From the NCBI GenBank assembly GCA_021030915.1, contig JAGEMR010000027.1:62001-126000 (forward strand): a stretch of DNA of 64,000 nucleotides, in the 5' to 3' direction. Made by a program: the position numbers and the translations under genes. The number at the start of each line of letters is the position of its first letter. The first letter of the stretch is position 1. The stretch is from Astrothelium macrocarpum (lineage: Eukaryota > Ascomycota > Dothideomycetes > Trypetheliales > Trypetheliaceae). Shown here piece by piece: positions 58,113 to 64,000 of this stretch. The notes under the pieces were generated by a model. The model searched no databases and was not told the DNA's origin. It saw only the letters and a program-made list of their open reading frames with translations.

Positions 58113-58318
58113 TTCAATCTCATCATCACGCTAACGATTTCAAAATTATCAGATTAAGAAATCAAATGATCAAATCACCAAAATGAACAAATTTCAGCTG
58201 AAAAAGCAACCACCAAGCTTTTGTACTGGGCTGATCCCGAATTCTCATACAAATTTGGTGGTGCGGAGGGTGCGGGGAAGCGGCGGTGCGGAGGGGACGC
58301 CCAACGTTCCTGCGAGTG
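58110..58318 (-). repeat. Right terminal inverted repeat
   Basis: Inverted counterpart of the left end. It carries transitions of the RIP type relative to it (CAGCACAAAAG on the left, CAGTACAAAAG here), plus a short insertion. Its inner end includes the transposase start codon (58112). Confidence 0.9.
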
Positions 58319-58320
58319 TA

Positions 58321-58336
58321 CGCTGAACTCCATCAT
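58321..58336 (-). other. 5' part of the transposon-split first exon of the NLR
   Basis: Sixteen bases immediately outside the right TA, encoding on the minus strand ATGATGGAGTTCAGC plus one base. They join in frame through the TA to 54796 and leftward. Confidence 0.55.
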
Positions 58337-59285
58337 ACTGTAGCTTTGCCTATGGATTATACCAATCTCCCAAAGTGAATAGCTACACTAGAAATCGTGC
58401 CTTGGTTTTCTCATAGCATGTCGATTTGGTACAGCAATCTGGACAGTCATTCTATCTCGGATTCCCTTTTCTGTAAAGCAGCGAGACACCACAACTGGAC
58501 GGCCTCCAAATCAACCAATTCTGGAAATCTCCCAATCATTCTATCAACTAAATCAGAATGAATCCCAAAACATCGGTGTCAAGGCGAGGGGAACCCAGAT
58601 CCAAAATGTATAGGGGTTTCTACACTGAATATCGGAAATGCATTGTCAATGCGATGTAGCTACACTGGGGTGCTGTCAATTTCAGAATCAAAGTGTTCCG
58701 CCCTGTTATCATCGGTACGCCATGATCGCGCCTCATCCTTTTTGCAAATAAGAAGGTTGGATGTTTGTTAGAGCCGCATTCTAAGGTAAGGTAACTCGTT
58801 GGCATCGTCTGATATTGATGTGATGGTTCGAGACGCCAAGCCTCAAGCCCAATCTTCTTCCTAAGGTATGGTGCTCGGATCATACCGAATGCATGTCAAT
58901 CTTGATAATCTGGATGCTCTAGGCGAACTCGCTCATGGAACCGCTGGCGATTCTCTTTCTTCTCTATTCAATAATCAGTGCTATTCTTCTTGGTGCACAA
59001 TTCCTAACTTCATGTTCGGATAGCCGGATATATAAAACGAAGTCGATCATCACCTCGTCTTATCCGACACAAAATCGTACCATCCTTTCCTCCATGTCGT
59101 GTTATTGTCGTCATCCTCGCTACGGCAAGATGGGGCTTTATTCAGGACCTTTGCCGCAGAGCTGTATAAGATGACGGGAAATTGACGGCCAAGGGTGATT
59201 CTACAATCAATACAGCACAATTCCATATCCGTACAATACGAACCCAGTAGCCTGGCTCTTGATCCTTGACCAACAACTGGGAAAC
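58337..59285. other. Intergenic; NLR upstream region and effector-like gene promoter
   Basis: The original promoter of the NLR should lie at the left of this stretch, now more than 3.5 kb from the main coding exon. A TATATAAAA sequence at 59029-59037 could serve the secreted-protein gene. No other gene is supported. Confidence 0.45.
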
Positions 59286-59994
59286 ATGAAGCTTGCTAAT
59301 TATTTAATGCTTTCGTTTCAGATGGCTTTGGATTCAGATGCTTCTTCTACCAATACCTCCGAGCACATTACCTCTCAAACGAATGAGGTTGTTCCAACGT
59401 TAAGTTTATCTTAAAGAAAATGGTTCTTCAAAAAGCGATTCTAATTCTTCAATGATTAGTCCTGGTATCGTTACATTGTGTTATCAACCAGCTTCAAATT
59501 TTACAGAACGTGATTCAACGCCGACAGATGAAGGAGAATTCACCAAAAGAGCTGAGGCCTCCATCCCTATGTTGCATTGTCCTCAGCAGGCTCCCGGAGC
59601 ATCTCGGCCATACACTCGTTTCAGAGGATCCGTGTGTTTCCGAGATGTATTTCTAGAAGAATACAATATTGCCTGTGAGATTCCAGCTCCAATGATTTTG
59701 AGTTGGCAGACCTTGAGGTATTTTCGTGGTCGTTGTCCAAGTCAAACACTCTGTGTGAATACTTCGCCCAGGACATACATGCCTCCAAATGCATGGCCAC
59801 ATGAACTTTACCCACAAGCTCAATGCATTTATGGTGCCGTTTTCGACCAGATTCCACCGCCTTCAACACCAAGTCGAGTTCGAGAGGTGAATATAACACG
59901 AACAAGAGAAGTCCCGCTCCACGGTTTCGAGGTCATTCTAGCAAACCCCGTCGGTATCAACGAGAATTTCAAAGCTAGTGCAATCATTCTTTGA
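59286..59994 (+). CDS. Small Cys-rich protein with Kex2-type site, probably secreted
   Basis: Exons 59286-59398 and 59460-59994 (61-bp intron; GTTAAG ... GATTAG); 215 aa. The N-terminus (MKLANYLMLSFQMAL) is a weak, short hydrophobic signal; a TTTCAG before the second ATG (59322) could instead be an acceptor of an unseen upstream exon. After an acidic Ser/Thr-rich propeptide-like part comes TKRAEA, a Lys-Arg site followed by the Ala-Glu-Ala seen after Kex2 cuts. The remaining approximately 143 residues hold six Cys (HCPQ, VCFR, ACEI, RCPS, LCVN, QCIY), possibly three disulfides, and look beta-rich. I do not recognise the family. It lies about 1 kb from the RIP-mutated transposon, a place where fungal effectors are often found. 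Confidence 0.6.
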
Positions 59995-61253
59995 TGCAAA
60001 AGATGCGATCTACAAGTCCATAGGCCCGCCGCTATCATGTATCCATTGTACCAGTCTCTTTTATACTAACTTGCCAGCGGGAACGATCCAACTTGCTGCA
60101 ATGATCATAACACCAGGAGAACTTGACGCTCCCCTGATGTATAACTTTTTTGTGTAAAGTTTGTAGAATGAGGGTAAAACCTGACTGTATGTTATTAAAA
60201 TCCATAAACGCACCAGTGGAGGCAAGGATCCAGCAAGCAAAGTTTAGTAAGACATTAGCCGGATGGTAGAGGATGGTACGATTGCTCAGATGGTCGTAAA
60301 TTCGAATACCACCATCTTCACCCCCTCACTTCTCTCTCAAGGCTCAGCATCCTTGCTTGCTCCCTCACAAAGTTTCTGACGGCCTCGCTGCTTGACCAAG
60401 TGAGGACATTATGATGGACAAGGTTGATCAACGTTGTGGGTTCATACATGACCAGTTGAGTTTACCAATTGAGTCATTACATATGTGGTCCGCTGGCCAA
60501 GGTTTTCCTTCAAGCCGGGAAAGTTCGGTCCAGGGACTGGTCCACTTGAAGATCAGCGTATGAAAAGAGATTGAGACACTAATGAAAGCCCTTTGTACAT
60601 TGGACTGTCTACTATAACGACAACAAGTGAGAAAGAAAGCGAAAGCTAGTCTTGAAAGTATTCGAATGATTGCCAGGGCCTGGATATTTTCATCGAGAAG
60701 AACATCTACCGCAAGAGGAGGGATTGCTTCATTGTGCTAGGAAATTTTGTTGCCAATCGATCAATCTCTCGGTGGCTAAATTGGAGTTTGACGTAAGGTT
60801 GGCAAGGAAGTGTTCCAATTTACTGGAAGCACTGAAGAGCTCAGAGATGTCTCTTAACTCGACAGATAGCAATCCCAAATCATCTTAATAGATTGATTGG
60901 GCAAAGAGCGGTGTACGTCTTGGATGTGACTGCTAAATGAAGGCAGCCCAATTCACTTCGAAAAAGGGTTGGGAACGCTTTGCCTCAACTCGGTCATTCT
61001 TCCCAACTTTACAACGTCATCTTTTCCGCGTTTGATATATACAAAATCAGGCAAGATTAACTGAACGAATGTGGCTATGAAAACACCGAATAAGCCAAGA
61101 TGTGTACTCATGATCTCAAACGACTGTCAACTTGGTCGAAAGACTGTTAATCAGGTAATCACAGGGACAAACAAAAGGGCTGCAAGCTTGATCACCCCTT
61201 CCGGACTTGAGTATTCCCATATTCTGGAGCTCCCATCGCCTTTCTCCACCTGT
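59995..61253. other. Intergenic, no supported gene
   Basis: 1.26 kb between convergent genes. A plus-strand frame at 60670-60888 has no recognisable features. Confidence 0.5.
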
Positions 61254-62844
61254 TCAAAGCCATTTAGGATTGGCTGGGTCTGACAAGTCGTAGACGACAG
61301 ACGAATGTGGCTTTGCGCCACCTCTGTTCTCAAACTCCTTTTGGAAGTCAATGCTTCGGTTAAAAGACAGAGAACCATCAGGGTTGATATCAATGTACTG
61401 GGCCTTGTAGTCAGCAGGCGTATTGATGAGGCCAATATCACCAGTTTGCAGGAAATAGTCGGTGACGACCACGTGCTGTTGATCCGGGGTGATTTTCACA
61501 TAGTGAGGCCCAGTGATGGGTTGATCCTCATCCGGATCGTCAAGGCGTACGGGATTGTTTATGTCGGAAATATCGAGAGCGGCGATGTGGTTGCCAGTTG
61601 TGTACGTAACTGCAATCTCGTCAGACTGGAATATGGGGAAAGACCTGATCAGGCCCGGAACAGAACTTACAGTAAGCAAATCTACCGTCTTGCGTGATGT
61701 CACTGAAGATGGCCACTGTGTCACGTGCATTATCTCCCAGATCGTAGTAAAGCTCGGCAGTACCTTGATTACCATTGGCGTCAGTCTTGAATGGGTAGAT
61801 AATCCACACTTGACCAAGGTGTACAGCTGTGGCTAGAGCAGCAGAGTCGTTGTTGCCAGGGATAAACTTGACATCTTGGATCCCACCGCCCTACTGCTGA
61901 TCAGTTTTTTCTCTTGTAGTTTCAAAGAAGTTCAGAAGACAAACTTACATCAGGAATGGTAATAGTATTTAGAATAGTCCGCGTGGTCAGGTCCCAAAGC
62001 CGGAGTGTGTTTGCATGTTGGATTTCTGTGCTAGGCTTGAGGATGGAAATCGGCGCCAAGAAGTCGGAGGTTAGAATAATGTTCTTATCCCAGTCAATGG
62101 AAAGACCATGAGGGTCAAATTGCTGGTCAAGAATGCTTAAGACGCCTGGAACGTCTTCTGGCCATTGATGGATGATGGTGTAATTAGCATCTGTCTCAAC
62201 CAAGCGACCTGGAGAAGTGCCAGCAGCAGAGCCCATGTACGTAAAAAAGAAGCCACCATCAGGCTTGGCTCGTACCTCATCGGCGATGGATGAGAGGGTC
62301 GCAATGTCAGACTTCTTGTAAGCGGGATTATAGACGTCAGAAACATCAAAGTAGTACCCTGTATTCTGGAGTTTGAGTAGCGACAGCAAACCACCTCCCC
62401 AAAGTACAGTACCATCGTAGGAAGCGCCTGTATACGATAAGCAGTCGCATATTTTTGATTGGGGGTTTCCTCACCCAAGTGATGGGGGCTGTTGCCAGAG
62501 GTTGGCAGGTCGACAACACGAAGTAGAGTACCAAAAGTATCATCATCCAAGCTGTAGGACGCCAAGAAGTCCGCATGCTCATTGTCTCCGGCAGCAGCGA
62601 AGAAGAAACCGATCTTCTTGGGCTGAATGTCACTGGGTGTATAATTTGGGTCCGGATCGGGCAATGGAGGCGTGGGCGGCTGAAGAATGATTCCAGGAGG
62701 TGCTGCACTTGCAAGAGGTACAGTGACGCCCGGAATCGACGGAATTGCAGGTATGGAGACCTGAGGTTCAGGGCTTGGCCTGGCAGCCGCAATACCCAAA
62801 AAAAGAGCAAGGCTAAGCTTTTTGAAAACCATAGCCTCACCCAT
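61254..62844 (-). CDS. Secreted selenium-binding-protein-like beta-propeller, frame break in exon 3/4
   Basis: Exons 62844-62475, 62427-61949 and 61890 to about 61665, then a last part ending at 61254; introns 47 and 58 bp. MVFKKLSLALFLGIAAARPSPEP is a good signal peptide (start at 62844 or 62832). The propeller has the look of SBP56/methanethiol-oxidase-type proteins: SPHHLGASYDGTVLWGGGLLSLLK, GRLVETDANY, FDPHGLSIDW, ILTSDFLAP, NTLRLWDL, GGGIQDVKFIP, SDITQDGRFAY and a final PHSSVVYDLSDP. At 61662 a textbook donor (T|GTAAGT) and a 45-bp intron ending CCAG would put TGA two codons later; the downstream frame (SDEIAVTYTTGN) is one base off. So the gene is either disrupted or spliced in an unusual way. 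Enzymatic activity is not established for such secreted fungal forms. Confidence 0.7.
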
Positions 62845-64000
62845 GATCGAGATATTCAAATGATCGTACACTCTGCAAATGGTCTTGGGATTGGCCTTGG
62901 GATTTCAGCTTGCAGAATTCCATGAGACATTTATACTTTTGCAGGTGATTTCGTTCCAGCACTAAAAATGTTTCTTCGTTATGCGTCTTCACTTTCTCCT
63001 ATCGTTGATTGCGACATTCAGCCACAATCAGACGTTCAGGGAGATTTTCTCGTTTGACGCGGTGTAAATCATGAAGTTATCGTCGATGGTACATATGTGG
63101 AGACATTTCTTTCAATAACCAACGCGGTTTTGGTCTAGTAAGAATTCCAGTCGTCCATAGACGAACAAAACAGCGTTCTCAAAAAGCGATGGCGTGGGGT
63201 TGTATGCATTAGTTAATGATCAAGGAGGCTTTGTTTTTCATTGAATTTCTTGAAAAGGGTTAACAGCCTGCAAAACTCCATCTGAGGCGCCATGACTGGG
63301 ATAGCATTGGGCACACCGAGTTGATATCTCACGGACACTATTTCAAATAGCTCAACAAGAGATCCTAAAGGTACGCCCGCGTGAGCTTCCAAGGCACATT
63401 GTTGCACAACTGACCCTTGTAAATGGCCCCTTGTCGATGAAGCTCTGATAATTTGGAATCCAAATTTTCTTGTGAAGCTAAAGATGCAAGAACCATAGCA
63501 AAATGTCACACGGCTCGATGATCTGAGAAACGAAGAACCTAAAATTTCACTCATGCTGGAACATGTATTAAAACTCCATTTTGAAAAAGAAACTATGTAA
63601 ACATGCAATGATTGAATATTTGCGGAGAGTAACATACCTTGCGGTCCGAAAGCAATGAATGCAAATGATGGCGGCCTTTTATGTGGTATTTGGAATTTTT
63701 CAAGAACGCCACTGTAGACAGATATGGTGCTTGATTAGGGAAAGAGCTTCCATGCTGGGCATCAAGTCTGGTAACCTTGCCTTGAGAACGCTTCCAGATC
63801 CAACTTGTCCCTGTTGTTCCAAGAATGCACCACTATGAATAATGTGCCGGAGTCTGCAGGCAACACTGCAAGGCCTCCAACTCCCCGGCTTCGCAGCGGT
63901 TAGAGAGTCGTACAAATCCCTAAATCAGCCAGATTGGGTAGATTTTGGAAGACGTTGGAATTGAGTATTAGGTGTAGCGTTGTCAAAACGGTGTACCCCT
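62845..64000. other. Unresolved end region
   Basis: Two minus-strand frames (63213-63635 and 63700-63915) could belong to a spliced gene: a GTATGT donor follows an open stretch at about 63645. I could not find a join that gives a recognisable protein. It may be a decayed gene or part of one entering from beyond 64000. Confidence 0.3.

Larger units (their letters stand above)
54797..58320. mobile_element. RIP-degraded Tc1/mariner-type DNA transposon with TA duplications
   Basis: The 3520-bp element (54799-58318) is bounded by TA at both ends. The ends are inverted copies beginning CACTCGCAGGAACGTTGGGC; the TIRs are about 200 bp and reach the start codons of two convergent frames (54996 plus and 58112 minus). 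The outer 95 bp are identical; further in, the two copies differ mainly by C/T or G/A. Between about 55,400 and 57,750 the DNA is extremely AT-rich with stops in all frames, the signature of RIP. The right part encodes the remains of an IS630/Tc1-type transposase. It sits in the 5' end of the NLR gene. Confidence 0.9.

Noticed and set aside
63213..63915. Ankyrin-like remnant suspected in the minus-strand frames
   Set aside because: Only vague spacing of Ala/Leu residues; no unit matches the ankyrin pattern well enough.

Overview
The window is nuclear DNA of a filamentous ascomycete (Pezizomycotina; Leotiomycetes is my guess). The evidence is short introns of mostly 46-120 bp with GT(R)NGT donors, CTRAC-type branch points and YAG acceptors, HET and NACHT-TPR genes, and a transposon with a repeat-induced-point-mutation (RIP) signature. 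Exon joins were made by eye from splice motifs, reading frame and family conservation.

Region 1 (1-29 kb, mixed metabolic and unknown genes): an unknown coiled-coil gene (1.27-2.48 kb); a five-exon BRE4/ArAE-type membrane protein (3.4-6.9 kb); an alpha/beta hydrolase whose oxyanion-hole HGxP motif reads HRFP; a secreted GH106-like protein (8.4-11.7 kb); a T5orf172-domain protein; a four-helix MARVEL-like membrane protein with a GC-AG intron; two unknown coiled-coil genes (17-21 kb); and a copper amine oxidase divergent from an amidase that appears frameshifted. A seven-exon YOP1-type gene with a 9-nt exon ends this part.

Region 2 (29-39 kb, core housekeeping): a complex I NDUFB3-type subunit, the CAF1/POP2 deadenylase, exocyst SEC8 and SEC61 alpha. 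The genes are arranged as two divergent pairs with short shared promoters.

Region 3 (40-58 kb, accessory): a rhodopsin-domain (Pth11/SAT4-like) membrane protein, a Dal5-family MFS transporter, a HET-domain protein, a broken methyltransferase, a NACHT-TPR NLR and a 3.5-kb RIP-mutated Tc1/mariner element. The element has TA duplications and roughly 200-bp inverted repeats. Joining the DNA on its two sides across the TA restores an open 66-codon exon that ends in a GTAAGT donor, in phase with the NLR. The transposon therefore seems to have landed in the first coding exon of the NLR. This is the most interesting observation in the window.

Region 4 (58-64 kb): a small Cys-rich secreted protein with a Kex2-like site, a secreted selenium-binding-protein-like beta-propeller whose frame breaks at one intron, and an unresolved end.

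Together the 43-63 kb part looks like a fast-evolving self/non-self (heterokaryon incompatibility) and secretion region next to conserved secretory and RNA-decay genes.
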